Shown here: one piece after another, positions 8,593 through 18,883 of the stretch
Layout: every line of letters starts with the position of its first letter
Position numbering within the stretch: position 1 is the stretch's first letter
Source of the DNA: RPQJ01 sp963707145
GTDB lineage: Bacteria > Pseudomonadota > Gammaproteobacteria > Steroidobacterales > Steroidobacteraceae
Reading direction: 5' to 3'
Length of the DNA: 64,000 nt
Assembly: GCA_963707145.1 (NCBI GenBank)
Contig: CAVPOQ010000008.1
Span: forward strand, 496,001 to 560,000
Made by a program: the position numbers and the translations under genes
The notes under the pieces: model-generated
Seen by the model: only the letters and a program-made list of their open reading frames with translations
Databases searched by the model: none
Told to the model about the DNA's origin: nothing

Positions 8593-9562
8593 TCAGGCCG
8601 CGGGCGCGTCCTCCGTGTCCGGCGCGATCGCGATCCAGGAACTGTCCGGGTCGAAGCTCTGGATGGCTTCGACAGCGGTCGCAGTGTCCTCGCCGAGGTC
8701 TTTCTGGAAGACCACGCCGTCGGAGTTGACGATGAAGGTCATGCACCCCGCTCGAGCCGTAGTCCGCGGGCCACGCGACCAGCGCGAAGCCTTCGGTCAG
8801 CAGGCCGTCCTTGAAGTAGTCGCGTGCGCCGCCGTTGGCGTTCGGCCCCTGCGCGTAGAGCATGCGGTAGTAGTAGCCGTGGTACGGCCGGCGCTCGCCC
8901 TCGACGCGGCGATAGCCCTCGGACGCCGCCGCGGCGACGAACGGGCCGGCCGGGCTCTGGGCCTCGCCTTCGCCGGTCTCCCAGTAGAGGCCGTTGTGCA
9001 GGCCGGGGTCGCTGACGAGCTTGAGCGCGTAGATGCCGGCCGCGTCGCCGTCGCGTCCCTCGGAGGCATACTCGATCTGCGCATCGACGAAGCCGCGGGA
9101 GACGGCAATCGCGCCGAGTTCGTTGGCACCCACCCGGCGGTAGATCAGCTCGTCCACGCCTGCCGCACCGTCGAGGCGCCAGCCGCCGTCCGCCTTCACG
9201 AGCGGGATCGGCATCTGCCAGTCGTTCTCGCCGACGACGAGGATCTTGCGGTCGGCGCCCTCGTCGGCGAACGAGTGCCGGGTCTTGTAGGCCGCGAGGA
9301 ATTCGGCGCGGTCGCCGGCGTCCTGAACGGCGTCGCCCGAGACGAACAGCTCTTCGCTGTCCGGTCCGAGCAGCGCCGTCAGGCCCGCGATGTCATTCTG
9401 CTCGAGCTTGGCGACGAAGGCAGCCACGGCCTCCTCCGGCGTGTTGAAGACACCGGTCGCTTCGGGCGCCTTCTGTTTCGCGCAACCGGTCACGATCGCG
9501 AGGCCGAGGAGCAGGGCGGCAGCGCGCAGACGCGGCGCGCGCAGGGTCTTGAGTGTGTTCAT
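8593..9562 (-). CDS. DUF2950 lipoprotein (frameshifted as sequenced)
   Basis: The N-terminus is a lipoprotein signal (basic residues, hydrophobic core, lipobox VTGC with Cys27), so the protein is an exported lipoprotein. The body matches DUF2950, a family of unknown function commonly paired with DUF3300, as here: the DUF3300 gene ends 19 bases upstream. Recognisable segments are FNTPEEAVAAFV, YYRMLYAQGPNANGGARDY and FALVAWPADYGSSG. The frame breaks at about 8743, in GGGGTGCATG. Removing one G restores VMTFIVNSDG and a normal C-terminus ending at the TGA at 8593-8595, giving about 322 residues. The break looks like a single-base insertion error rather than decay, because codon use stays normal to the corrected stop. 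Confidence 0.8.
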
Positions 9563-9581
9563 GTGACGTGTCTCCCGGCGC

Positions 9582-11408
9582 TCAGCGCTGCTTCTTCTTG
9601 CCACCACCACCACCGCCGCCCTTGCTGCGGGCGCCCTGCGGCATGCTCTGCTTGCCGCGCTGGCTCGCAGCCTTCTGCGACTTGCCGGAGTTCGAACCCG
9701 ACATGGCCGTGCCGCGATTGCCGCTCGAGGGCGTCGGACGCGACGTGGGCATCGGCTTCGCATTGGCGGGCTTCGGACGGTCGACCTGCTGCGGCCGTGC
9801 GGCCGGCTTCGCGTTCGCGGGCGACTTGTCGTAGCCGCGGTCGACCTGGCCCGAGCTCGGACGCTGCACGTTCTTGGTCGTCGGCGTCGGACGCGACGTG
9901 GGCATCGGCTTCGCATTGGCCGGCTTCGCGTTCGCCTTCGGCAGTTCGCGGCTTCCCGGCTTGCCGGCGTTCGCCGTCTGGGGGCGATCGGGCTTGGCGC
10001 CGGCGTAGCTGCCCTGCACCTTCGGCTGCGCCTTCGGCAGCTCGCGCGAGCCGGCCTTCCCCGTGGCCGGCTTTGCGACCGGCTTTGAGTAACCCGGCTG
10101 CGCATTCGCGATGCGCTCCTGCGAACTCATCTTGTCGCGGTCCTTCGCACCGGCGTAGCCGCTCTGGCCCTTCCAATTCGTGGCATTGGCGTCCGCCGAG
10201 GGGCGCTTCACGTCGGCCGGCATCGGGCGCGCCTGGCGCTTGTTGAGGTCGTTGAGCTCGGGACGGTTCGGCTTGGCGGCGGAGATCGGGCTCTTGACCG
10301 CGTTCGGACGCTGGTAGTCGCCGCGGCCGGGCTTGCTGTCGTAGCGGTCCCAGTAGCCGTCGCCCGGGCGGTTGTTGCCGCCGGGGTTGGTGACGATGAT
10401 GTTGCCGTTGTTGACGAACCCGCTGTTGTAGCCGGGCGGGCGGTTGTAGCCGTTGCTCGGGTAGTACCCGCCGCCGTAGGAGGGCCGGTACGGATACGGC
10501 GGGTAGTAGGGCATGCCGCCGTAGCCGTAGTTCGGGTAGTAGTAGTCGTTCTTGTGGTGATGGTCGTCGTCGTCGAACAGCTCGTTGACGAGGATGCCGG
10601 CGCCGAAGGCGAGCACGCCCGTGGTCACCATCGCGCCTGTCGAGTAGCCCGACTTCTGCTCGACCGTCGTGGTCGTCGTCGTGGCGGGCGTGGTGGCTGC
10701 GACCGGCGCCGCGGCAAGGTCGGCGGCCGGCGGTGGCGCATATGCCGCGACCGGGTCGTACTGTGGCACGTAGACCACTTCGGGCTTCGCCGGCTTCAGC
10801 ACGACGACCTCCTGGCCCTCCTGCTTCTGGGTCTCGACCTTCATCTGCGCCGAGCTCTGCAGGTTTCCGACCTCCATGGCCTGCCGGCGCAGGCGCTGCA
10901 CGGCGCCGAGCACGCCGGCCTGGTCGGCGACGAAGGCTTCGCCCAGCTCGGTGGTCCAGCCGAGCTCGAGGCACATCATGTCCACGGTCTCAGGGAACTG
11001 CACCAGCGCCCGGATCGGCGGCGTGAAGCCCGCCTGCGCCGCGCCGTCGTCGAGCGCCTTGCCCTTCAGCCCCGGGTTCGCGATCAGCCAGTTGCCGGCG
11101 TCGAGCACCTCCTGGGGGTTGGTCGAGGCGATCAGGAGCTGCGACAGCACCGGATCCGGGTAGAGCGCGATGGGCGCGAGCAGCTCCTCGAGCGCCTCGG
11201 GCGTCCAGCTGCGGGTCACCTCGGCCGCGGTGACCGGCGCGACCGTGTCGAGCGGCGCCGCCATATCGGCAGTGGCTGGCGGCGGTGCCGGAGTCGGGGC
11301 GGGCGGGGCCGCCGGCGGCTCCTTCGAACCGCATCCCGCCAGGGTGGCAAGGGCGCCGAGCACGGCGCAGAACGCGAGGGGTCTGAGACCCGCGGCGTGG
11401 ACCTTCAT
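9582..11408 (-). CDS. DUF3300 lipoprotein with low-complexity C-terminus
   Basis: This 608-residue protein starts with a lipoprotein signal (lipobox LAGC, Cys near 25), then an alanine/proline-rich linker. The DUF3300 domain follows (about residues 65-240), including LLAPIALYPDPVLSQLL, a segment typical of that family. A hydrophobic YSTGAMVTTGVLAFGAGIL and a His/Asp cluster DDDDHHHK follow, then a tyrosine/glycine/proline-rich and asparagine-rich tract. The C-terminal third is basic and repetitive (RELPKA, AKPMPTSRPTP) and ends in a glycine/lysine run. The protein is probably at the cell envelope, but its function is unknown. ATG at 11408 gives the lipoprotein signal. It is co-transcribed with the DUF2950 gene, a recurrent pair. 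It is divergent from glnA. Confidence 0.8.
   Translation of the reverse strand: MKVHAAGLRPLAFCAVLGALATLAGCGSKEPPAAPPAPTPAPPPATADMAAPLDTVAPVTAAEVTRSWTPEALEELLAPIALYPDPVLSQLLIASTNPQEVLDAGNWLIANPGLKGKALDDGAAQAGFTPPIRALVQFPETVDMMCLELGWTTELGEAFVADQAGVLGAVQRLRRQAMEVGNLQSSAQMKVETQKQEGQEVVVLKPAKPEVVYVPQYDPVAAYAPPPAADLAAAPVAATTPATTTTTTVEQKSGYSTGAMVTTGVLAFGAGILVNELFDDDDHHHKNDYYYPNYGYGGMPYYPPYPYRPSYGGGYYPSNGYNRPPGYNSGFVNNGNIIVTNPGGNNRPGDGYWDRYDSKPGRGDYQRPNAVKSPISAAKPNRPELNDLNKRQARPMPADVKRPSADANATNWKGQSGYAGAKDRDKMSSQERIANAQPGYSKPVAKPATGKAGSRELPKAQPKVQGSYAGAKPDRPQTANAGKPGSRELPKANAKPANAKPMPTSRPTPTTKNVQRPSSGQVDRGYDKSPANAKPAARPQQVDRPKPANAKPMPTSRPTPSSGNRGTAMSGSNSGKSQKAASQRGKQSMPQGARSKGGGGGGGKKKQR
9730..9930. 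repeat. Direct repeat inside the DUF3300 gene
   Basis: A segment of more than 40 bases beginning GGCGTCGGACGCGACGTGGG occurs at 9730 and again, nearly unchanged, at 9883 (153-base offset). It encodes the repeated PMPTSRPTP motif of the basic C-terminal tail. This is an expansion-prone coding repeat, not a mobile element. Confidence 0.7.
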
Positions 11409-11562
11409 TCGTGAGCTCCCCCCGCGCGTGGCACGGGACATCAGTCGACGACGGACGTGCCGGCTCCGTGCACGACCTGGGCTCGGCACGAACCGATCAC
11501 TGCTTCCCAACCCCGGGCGGAAATCTAGCACGACGGACCACCGTGGGCGACGCGACGCCGGG

Positions 11563-11598
11563 GGAGGGGGGCAACGGTATACAGGAGGGGGGCAACGG
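11563..11598. repeat. Two 15-bp tandem boxes, 21-bp period, upstream of glnA
   Basis: GGAGGGGGGCAACGG occurs identically at 11563-11577 and 11584-11598. The 21-base period is two helical turns, so the boxes lie on the same DNA face, as protein-binding sites often do. They sit in the 465-base divergent region between the DUF3300 gene and glnA, about 170 bases upstream of the sigma-54-like promoter. No known operator consensus is matched. Confidence 0.6.
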
Positions 11599-11770
11599 CA
11601 CAGACCATGCGGACTGCGGGTATTCGAGGCGTCCGGCGAATGCGCGATTCGAGGGTCTTGCTCCAGATCGGGGCGCGCGCCTCGCGCCATGCGCCAAAAC
11701 AGGGCGTCGACGGAAGCAAGTCGATCCTTCGGCAGCAGTGCTTCCGCGTCTTTGCGCCAATCCAGTGCGC

Positions 11771-11786
11771 TGGCATACTACGTGCA
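11771..11786 (+). promoter_or_regulatory. Sigma-54-type promoter of glnA
   Basis: TGGCATACTACGTGCA fits the -24/-12 sigma-54 pattern (TGGCAC, five bases, TTGC). The invariant GG and GC are present at the correct spacing, with single mismatches in each half. It lies 87 bases before the glnA ATG. Sigma-54 control by NtrC is well established for glnA, and ntrB/ntrC lie just downstream. Two TGCGCCA sequences, at 11690 and 11753, resemble NtrC half-sites (TGCACCA) but have no matching second half, so they are not called. Confidence 0.6.
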
Positions 11787-11873
11787 TTCCGTTGGATCCC
11801 AGTCCACTGCCTTCCGGGTCGTCGCGGCGAGCGCCCCGGGGCACCCGATTTCGCTGCACAGCAAGGAGATCCC

Positions 11874-13286
11874 ATGACGACCGCTGCCGACGTTCTGAAG
11901 CTGATCACGGAGAAGGAGGTCAAGTTCGTGGACCTCCGCTTCACCGACACCAAGGGCAAGGAACAGCACGTGACCGTGCCGACCCGCGTCGTGGACGATG
12001 CCTTCTTCGAGGACGGCAAGGGCTTCGACGGCTCCTCCATCGCCGGGTGGAAGGGCATCCAGGAGTCCGACATGATCCTGATGCCGGACCCCTCGACCGC
12101 GATCATCGACCCGTTCTTCGAGGAGACCACCCTCAACCTGCGCTGCGACATCGTCGAGCCCTCGACGATGCAGGGCTATGAGCGCGACCCGCGCTCGCTC
12201 GCGAAGCGCGCCGAGGCCTACCTCAAGTCCACCGGCATCGCCGACGCCTCCATCTGGGGCCCGGAGAACGAGTTCTTCATGTTCGACAACGTCCGCCACG
12301 GCAGCTCGATGAACGGCTGCTTCTACGAGGTGGACTCCATGCAGGGCGCGTGGAACACCGGCCGCACGATGGACGGCGGCAACCTCGGCCACCGCCCCGG
12401 CATCAAGGGCGGCTACTTCCCGGTGCCGCCGGTGGACGCCTACCAGGACCTGCGCACCGCAATGTGCCTCGCGATGGAGGAGATGGGCCTCAAGGTCGAA
12501 GTGCACCACAGCGAGGTCGCCACCGGCGGCCAGGCCGAGATCAACGTCTCGGCCAACACGCTGGTGAAGAAGGCCGACGAGGTGCAGATCCTCAAGTACG
12601 CGATCCACAACGTGGCGGCGAGCTATGGCAAGTCGGCGACCTTCATGCCGAAGCCGCTGGTGGGCGACAACGGCAACGGCATGCACGTCAACCAGTCGTT
12701 GTCGAAGGACGGCAAGAACATCTTCGGCGGCGACAAGTACGGCGGCCTCTCCGAGATCGCCATCTACTACATCGGCGGCATCATCAAGCACGCCAAGGCG
12801 CTGAACGCGATCTGCAACGCGAGCACCAACAGCTACAAGCGGCTGGTGCCGGGCTTCGAGGCGCCGGTCATGCTCGCCTACTCGGCGCGCAACCGCTCGG
12901 CGTCGATCCGCATCCCGCACGTCATGAACCCGAAGGGCCGCCGCATCGAGGTGCGCTTCCCCGATTCCACGGCGAACCCGTACCTGTGCTTCGCCGCGAT
13001 GCTGATGGCGGGCCTCGACGGCGTCCGCAACAAGATCCACCCGGGCGACCCGGCCGACAAGGACCTCTACGACCTCGAGCCCGAGGAAGCGAAGAACATC
13101 CCGACCGTCTGCCACTCGCTCGACATGGCGCTCGACGCGCTCGACAAGGATCGCGGCTTCCTCAAGGAAGGCGGCGTGTTCACCGACGACGTGATCGATG
13201 CCTACATCGGCCTGAAGATGCAGGAGGTCACGCGCCTGCGCATGTCGACGCACCCGGTCGAGCTCGAGCTCTACTACAGCGTCTGA
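11874..13286 (+). CDS. glnA: Glutamine synthetase type I
   Basis: The 470-residue enzyme makes glutamine from glutamate, ammonia and ATP in the cytoplasm as a dodecamer and is the main route of ammonium assimilation. The beta-grasp N-terminus includes FDGSSIAGW; the catalytic domain has PENEFFMFD, NGNGMHVNQSL and NRSASIRIP. The adenylylation loop LYDLEPEE places the modified tyrosine at about residue 399, so activity is probably controlled by GlnE. The length is standard for GSI-beta. ATG 11874 follows AAGGAG with good spacing. The gene is preceded by a sigma-54-like promoter and followed by a strong hairpin, then DUF4124, ntrB and ntrC. It is intact. Confidence 0.98.
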   Translation: MTTAADVLKLITEKEVKFVDLRFTDTKGKEQHVTVPTRVVDDAFFEDGKGFDGSSIAGWKGIQESDMILMPDPSTAIIDPFFEETTLNLRCDIVEPSTMQGYERDPRSLAKRAEAYLKSTGIADASIWGPENEFFMFDNVRHGSSMNGCFYEVDSMQGAWNTGRTMDGGNLGHRPGIKGGYFPVPPVDAYQDLRTAMCLAMEEMGLKVEVHHSEVATGGQAEINVSANTLVKKADEVQILKYAIHNVAASYGKSATFMPKPLVGDNGNGMHVNQSLSKDGKNIFGGDKYGGLSEIAIYYIGGIIKHAKALNAICNASTNSYKRLVPGFEAPVMLAYSARNRSASIRIPHVMNPKGRRIEVRFPDSTANPYLCFAAMLMAGLDGVRNKIHPGDPADKDLYDLEPEEAKNIPTVCHSLDMALDALDKDRGFLKEGGVFTDDVIDAYIGLKMQEVTRLRMSTHPVELELYYSV

Positions 13287-13307
13287 CGCCCCCGGGCGGG
13301 GCGACCC

Positions 13308-13342
13308 ACGGTGCCGGGCGGAGCGGATCCGCCCGGCACCGT
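13308..13342 (+). terminator. Hairpin terminator after glnA
   Basis: A perfect 14-base stem (ACGGTGCCGGGCGG at 13308-13321 pairing with 13329-13342) with a 7-base loop begins 22 bases after the glnA stop codon. Only a weak pyrimidine-rich tail follows, so it may attenuate transcription or stabilise the glnA 3' end rather than stop it fully. That would separate high glnA expression from ntrBC. Confidence 0.6.
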
Positions 13343-13424
13343 CCCCGCCCGTCTCTTGACGCACTTCGCGGAACGGGAACAGTGTCTTTGTCAGCCGCCG
13401 ACCCCGAGACTATGCTTCGAGCCC

Positions 13425-14033
13425 ATGAAGATCCGAGCTGTGCTGCTGGTCGGCGTCCTCTGCACCCTGTCCGTCGCGGTGCAGGGATCGACGCGCGAAC
13501 TGTGGACCTGGACCGACGCGAACGGCGTCACCCACTTCTCCGACATGCCGGTCCAGGGCGCGAAGAAGATCCAGCTCACCGGCTTCGGCGCGCCGGCGCC
13601 CGCGGCGAGCGGGCAGCCCGCGCCCGCTGCTGCCGCCACGGGCCGCAGCGACGTTGCGGCAAATTACCGCTCGATCGAGATCCAGCAGCCCGCGGAGAGC
13701 GACTCGTTCTTCGGCGCGGATGCGATGGTGAACATCGCGGTCGAGACCGATCCGGCGCTCGCGTCCGATCACCGCATCGCGGTCTTCCTCAATGGCAGGC
13801 CGGTGCAGAGCCCCAGCAACTCGCTCCAGTACACGCTGAGCGGCCTGCCACGCGGCACGCACACACTCTCGGCGGTGATCCAGGACGCGCAGGGCACCGA
13901 GCTGCTGCGCAGCGCGACCCGCACTTTCTACGTGCAGCAGCCCAGCGTGAACCCTCCGGCGGCCGTCGGTCCCGGGGTGAGGCCCAGGCCCACGCCGCTG
14001 CCGGCAACGCGCCCGAACGCGCCCGGCGGCTGA
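13425..14033 (+). CDS. DUF4124 domain exported protein
   Basis: The 202-residue protein has an N-terminal signal peptide (MKIRAV, hydrophobic core to about residue 22). It is followed by a DUF4124 domain (about 25-60) with the signature LWTWTDANGVTHFSD. An alanine/proline linker leads to a second beta-rich domain (about 90-170, with RIAVFLNGRPVQ and LPRGTHTLSAVIQD, similar to chitobiase/beta-sandwich modules). The C-terminus is proline-rich. It is therefore periplasmic or envelope-bound; its function is unknown. Its place between glnA and ntrB is conserved in many gammaproteobacteria, which suggests co-transcription with ntrBC rather than a known role in nitrogen control. ATG 13425 gives the signal peptide. 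Confidence 0.85.
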   Translation: MKIRAVLLVGVLCTLSVAVQGSTRELWTWTDANGVTHFSDMPVQGAKKIQLTGFGAPAPAASGQPAPAAAATGRSDVAANYRSIEIQQPAESDSFFGADAMVNIAVETDPALASDHRIAVFLNGRPVQSPSNSLQYTLSGLPRGTHTLSAVIQDAQGTELLRSATRTFYVQQPSVNPPAAVGPGVRPRPTPLPATRPNAPGG

Positions 14034-14072
14034 CCGCCTCTCGCCCGCCGCGGCGCCACCGGGTGGCGTGAC

Positions 14073-15156
14073 GTGGCGGCCGATCCCCGCAGCGTCGATC
14101 GTCCCGGCGGCGCCGAACTGGCACCGCTGCTCGACGGTCTCGCGACCTGCGTGATCTGGCTCGACGCCGACGGCGTCGTGCTGCATCTGAACGAGCCCGC
14201 CGAGGACCTGCTCGAGGCGAGCCGCAACCAGGCGGTGGGCCGCGGCATCCGCGACCTGCTGCGCGGCAATGCCGAGCTCGACGCCGTGATCGGCCGGGCA
14301 CGCGCCGCCGGTGCGCAGTACTCGCGGCGCGAGCTGCCGTTCGAGACCGGACCCGCGGCGCCCCCGCGGTTCGTGGATCTCACCGTCACTCCATACGACG
14401 CGCCTGGCCGCCCCGGCGGCGTGGTCGTCGAGATCGCCGACGTCACGCAGCACCAGCGCATCCTGCGCGAGAACGCACTGCTCACGCAGCTCGGCGGCAG
14501 CCGCGCGATGGTCCGGCAGCTCGCCCACGAGATCAAGAATCCGCTGGGCGGCCTTCGCGGAGCAGCGCAGCTGCTCGAGCGGCAGCTCCGGGATCCGGCG
14601 CTGCACGAGTACACCAGCGTGATCATCGCGGAGGCCGACCGCCTCGCCGCGCTGGTCGATGCACTGCTCGGTCCCGGCCAGCCGCCGCGCAAGGAGCCGG
14701 CGAACATCCACGAGCTGGTGCAGCACGTCGGGCACCTGCTCGCCGCCGAGGCGCCGACCGGCGTCGTGATCGAGCGCGACTACGACCCGAGCCTCCCGCG
14801 CCTGCGGCTCGACCGCAACCAGATCATCCAGGCGCTGCTCAACCTCGGCCGCAATGCGATCCAGGCCGTGGGCACGCGCGGGCGCATCGTGCTGCGCACC
14901 CGGGCGCTCACCAACGCCAGCATCGGCAGCCGCCGCTACCGCGTCGTCGCCTGCATCCAGGTCGAGGACGACGGGCCCGGCGTGCCCGCCGAACTGAAGG
15001 ACACCGTCTTCTATCCGCTGGTCACGGGACGCCAGGGCGGCACGGGGCTCGGCCTCGCCGTCGCGCAGGACCTGATCGGCCGCCACGACGGCCTGATCGA
15101 GTTCGACAGCCGTCCGGGACGCACTGTGTTCACCCTGCTGCTTCCGTTCGACAATC

Positions 15157-15179
<23 letters not shown>
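14073..15179 (+). CDS. ntrB: Nitrogen regulation sensor kinase NtrB (GlnL)
   Basis: This 368-residue soluble histidine kinase/phosphatase senses nitrogen status through PII and controls NtrC. A PAS domain (about residues 15-125) contains DGLATCVIWLDADGVVLHLN. The dimerisation domain has LAHEIKNPLGG with His152 as phosphorylation site. The ATPase domain shows LLNLGRNAIQA (N box), VEDDGPGVP and GGTGLGLAVAQDL. There are no membrane segments, as expected for NtrB. GTG at 14073 is the start, 39 bases after the DUF4124 gene. The 3' end overlaps ntrC by 23 bases, so the two are translationally coupled. Confidence 0.95.
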
Positions 15180-16566
<1,387 letters not shown>

Positions 16567-16627
16567 GGCCGGGCGGCGCCTCGCGGGTCGAACCGCCCCC
16601 GCCGAGTCCGGGCGATCGGGCAGGCCC

Positions 16628-17738
16628 TCACTCCACCGTGACGACGACCTTGCCGCGCGCGCGGCCTGCCTCGAGATAGCGGATCGCCTCGGACGCCTGT
16701 TCCAGCGGGTAGCGACGGTCGATCACCGGCGTGACGGCGCCCGAGCGCATCAGCTCGCCCAGGCGCTGCAGGTCCTCGCCCGAGAGGTTCGCGAGGAACA
16801 TCCCCATCGTGCTGGCTCACGAACGGCGAGAGCACCAGCGCCTGCAGCGGCTTCACGAACGGACCGATCCAGTGGCCGTCGTCCGGCCCGCCGCCGCCGA
16901 TCAGCACGTAGCGGCCGTCGGGCTTGAGCACGCGGCGGTTCTCCGCCAGCGAGCGGTTGCCGACGTTGTCGAGGATCACGTCGTAGCGCTCCGCGCCGGC
17001 GGTGTAGTCCTGCTTCGTGTAGTCGACGACGTGATCGGCGCCGAGCGAGCGCACCAGCTCGAGGTTGCGCGTGCTGCTGACGCCCGTGACCTCCGCGCCC
17101 ATCGATTTCGCGATCTGCACGGCGAAGGTCCCGACGCCGCCCGAGGCGCCGTTGATCAGCACCTTCTGTCCGGGCTGCAACGCGCCCGCGTCGCGCAGGC
17201 CCTGCAGCGCGGTGGTGCCGGCGATGCCGACGACGCCCGCCTGCTCGAAGCTCACGTTGGCGGGCTTGAGCGCGACCGCGCGGTCCTGCCGGACGACCAC
17301 GAACTGAGCGAGCGCGCCGGAGCGGCCGCCGAAGACCTCATCGCCGGGCTTGAAGCGCGTGACGTTGCGGCCCACCGCCTCGACCGTGCCCGCGTAGTCC
17401 ACGCCGACGCGCGTGTCCTTCGGCTTGCGCAGCCCGCTGCCGAGGCGCATCACGTAGGGCGTGCCGCGCATGTAGTGCCAGTCGAGCGGGTTGATCCCCG
17501 CCGCGTGCACCCGGACCAGGAGTTCGTCGTCACCGGGCACGGGCGTCTCGACGTCCTCGAGCCGCAGCACGTCCGCGGTGCCGTAGTCGCAGTAGACGAT
17601 CGCCTTCATCGGGTTCGCGGGGGCCGCGGCGGCCTTGCCGCAGTCGTTGTCCGAGAGCCAGTAGCCGACGAAGAGCGCCAGCACCGCCGCGAGCGGAATC
17701 GCCAGGGCGGTCCAGCCGATCACGCGTCGCAGTTTCAT
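16628..17738 (-). CDS. Membrane-anchored NAD(P)-dependent alcohol dehydrogenase-like protein (frameshifted as sequenced)
   Basis: This is a zinc-independent medium-chain dehydrogenase/quinone-reductase-type protein. It starts with a membrane anchor (hydrophobic residues about 8-27), then a GroES-like domain beginning MKAIVYCDYG, with GINPLDWHYMRGTPY and GVDYAGTVEAVG. The Rossmann part has INGASGGVGTFAVQIAKSMGAEV, the NADPH-binding motif. The anchor is genuine because GGAGG lies 7 bases before ATG 17738. The frame breaks near 16806, where a run of four Gs should be three; correction restores MFLANLSGEDLQRLGEL and ends at the TGA at 16628-16630 (about 369 residues, normal for this class). Substrate is unknown. 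It is convergent with ntrC. Confidence 0.85.
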
Positions 17739-17841
17739 CGTCGAACCTCCGGGAATGGGGACAGGCCGCGCCTTCGCGACTGCCGTGACGCGGGCACCAC
17801 GCAGCCCCGCAGGAATGAGGAGAGGAAGGCCCCCTGCCGTT

Positions 17842-18819
17842 TCAGCAGGCGCAGGCCGCGAGCGTCTTCTTCGGCGCGTCGAGCGTGCCGACCAGCTCGT
17901 GCACGGAACTCATGCCGTTCGCCGCGAGATACCCGGCGATGCCCGAATTGATCTTGCGGCACACCAGCGGGTCGTAGAACAGCGAGGTGCCGACGCCCAC
18001 CGTCGTGGCGCCGGCGATGATGAACTCGAGCGCGTCGTCGGCGGTGTGGATGCCGCCCTGGCCGATGATCGGCACGCCGAGCGGACGGGCCACCTCGGCC
18101 ACCTGCATCACCTTGAGCAGCGCGATCGGCTTGATCGCGGGGCCCGACAGCCCGCCCTGGATGTTGCCGATGACGGGGCGGCGCGTCTTCACGTCGATTG
18201 CCATGCCCATGATCGTGTTGATCACCGCGAGCCCGTCGCTGCCTGCCTCGATGCAGCGACGCGCGTTCTCCCGGATGTCGGTCTGGTTGGGCGAGAGCTT
18301 GGTGATCAGCGGCTTGCTGGTCACCGCGCGGCAGGCCGCCACCACGCGCGCCGACATCTCCGGCACGTTGCCGAACTGCACGCCGCCTTCCTTGATGTTG
18401 GGACACGAGATGTTGATCTCGATCGCGTCGATGGGCGAGTCGTCGAAGCGCCGCGTGGTCTCGACATAGTCGTCGATGGTCGAGCCGCAGACATTGGCGA
18501 AGAAGCGCGTCTCGCCAAAGTCGAGCGAAGGGAGGATCTCGTCGACGACCTTGTCCACGCCCGGGTTCTGCAGCCCGATGGCGTTCAGCATGCCCATCGG
18601 TGTCTCGCAGACCCGGTGCGGCGGGTTGCCGAGCCGCGGCTCGCGTGTCGTGCCCTTGAGCACGATCGCGCCCACGTCGGTGTTCGAGAACCCCTCGACC
18701 CGCGTGTACTCCTCGCCGAATCCGACGCAGCCCGACAGCAGCACGATCGGCGAGGCGAGCTTCAGGCCGCAGAAGTCGACGGCCAGGCAGGGCGGCAGGG
18801 GGGCGGGGGCGGCGGACAT
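17842..18819 (-). CDS. pyrD: Dihydroorotate dehydrogenase, class 1 type
   Basis: The 325-residue FMN-dependent enzyme oxidises dihydroorotate to orotate in pyrimidine synthesis. It belongs to class 1 (cytosolic): it lacks the N-terminal membrane helix of class 2 and has the NISCPN motif with a catalytic cysteine, typical of type 1B-like enzymes. FMN-binding segments are LKGTT near residue 52, IEINISCPN, LITKLSPN, VINTI, GNIQGGLSGPAIKP and IIGQGGIHTADDALEFI. No electron-transfer subunit gene (pyrK) is adjacent, so the electron acceptor is uncertain. The ATG at 18819 fits family N-termini. The region just upstream has been invaded by RHS sequence (from about 18884), so its original promoter context may be altered. 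Confidence 0.9.
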   Translation of the reverse strand: MSAAPAPLPPCLAVDFCGLKLASPIVLLSGCVGFGEEYTRVEGFSNTDVGAIVLKGTTREPRLGNPPHRVCETPMGMLNAIGLQNPGVDKVVDEILPSLDFGETRFFANVCGSTIDDYVETTRRFDDSPIDAIEINISCPNIKEGGVQFGNVPEMSARVVAACRAVTSKPLITKLSPNQTDIRENARRCIEAGSDGLAVINTIMGMAIDVKTRRPVIGNIQGGLSGPAIKPIALLKVMQVAEVARPLGVPIIGQGGIHTADDALEFIIAGATTVGVGTSLFYDPLVCRKINSGIAGYLAANGMSSVHELVGTLDAPKKTLAACAC

Positions 18820-18883
18820 GGGCCGGATTGTAAGGGAACCGTGTCCTCGCTCGCACTGCAACGACTCCGCACTCGCCGGCAAG

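Noticed and set aside
11690..11759. NtrC binding sites upstream of glnA (TGCGCCA at 11690 and 11753)
   Set aside because: Each has only one recognisable half, so the palindromic TGCACCA-N5-TGGTGCA site is not supported.
11778..13364. 528-residue open frame antisense to glnA
   Set aside because: High GC leaves long open frames opposite real genes; this one has no family motif and lies wholly on glnA.
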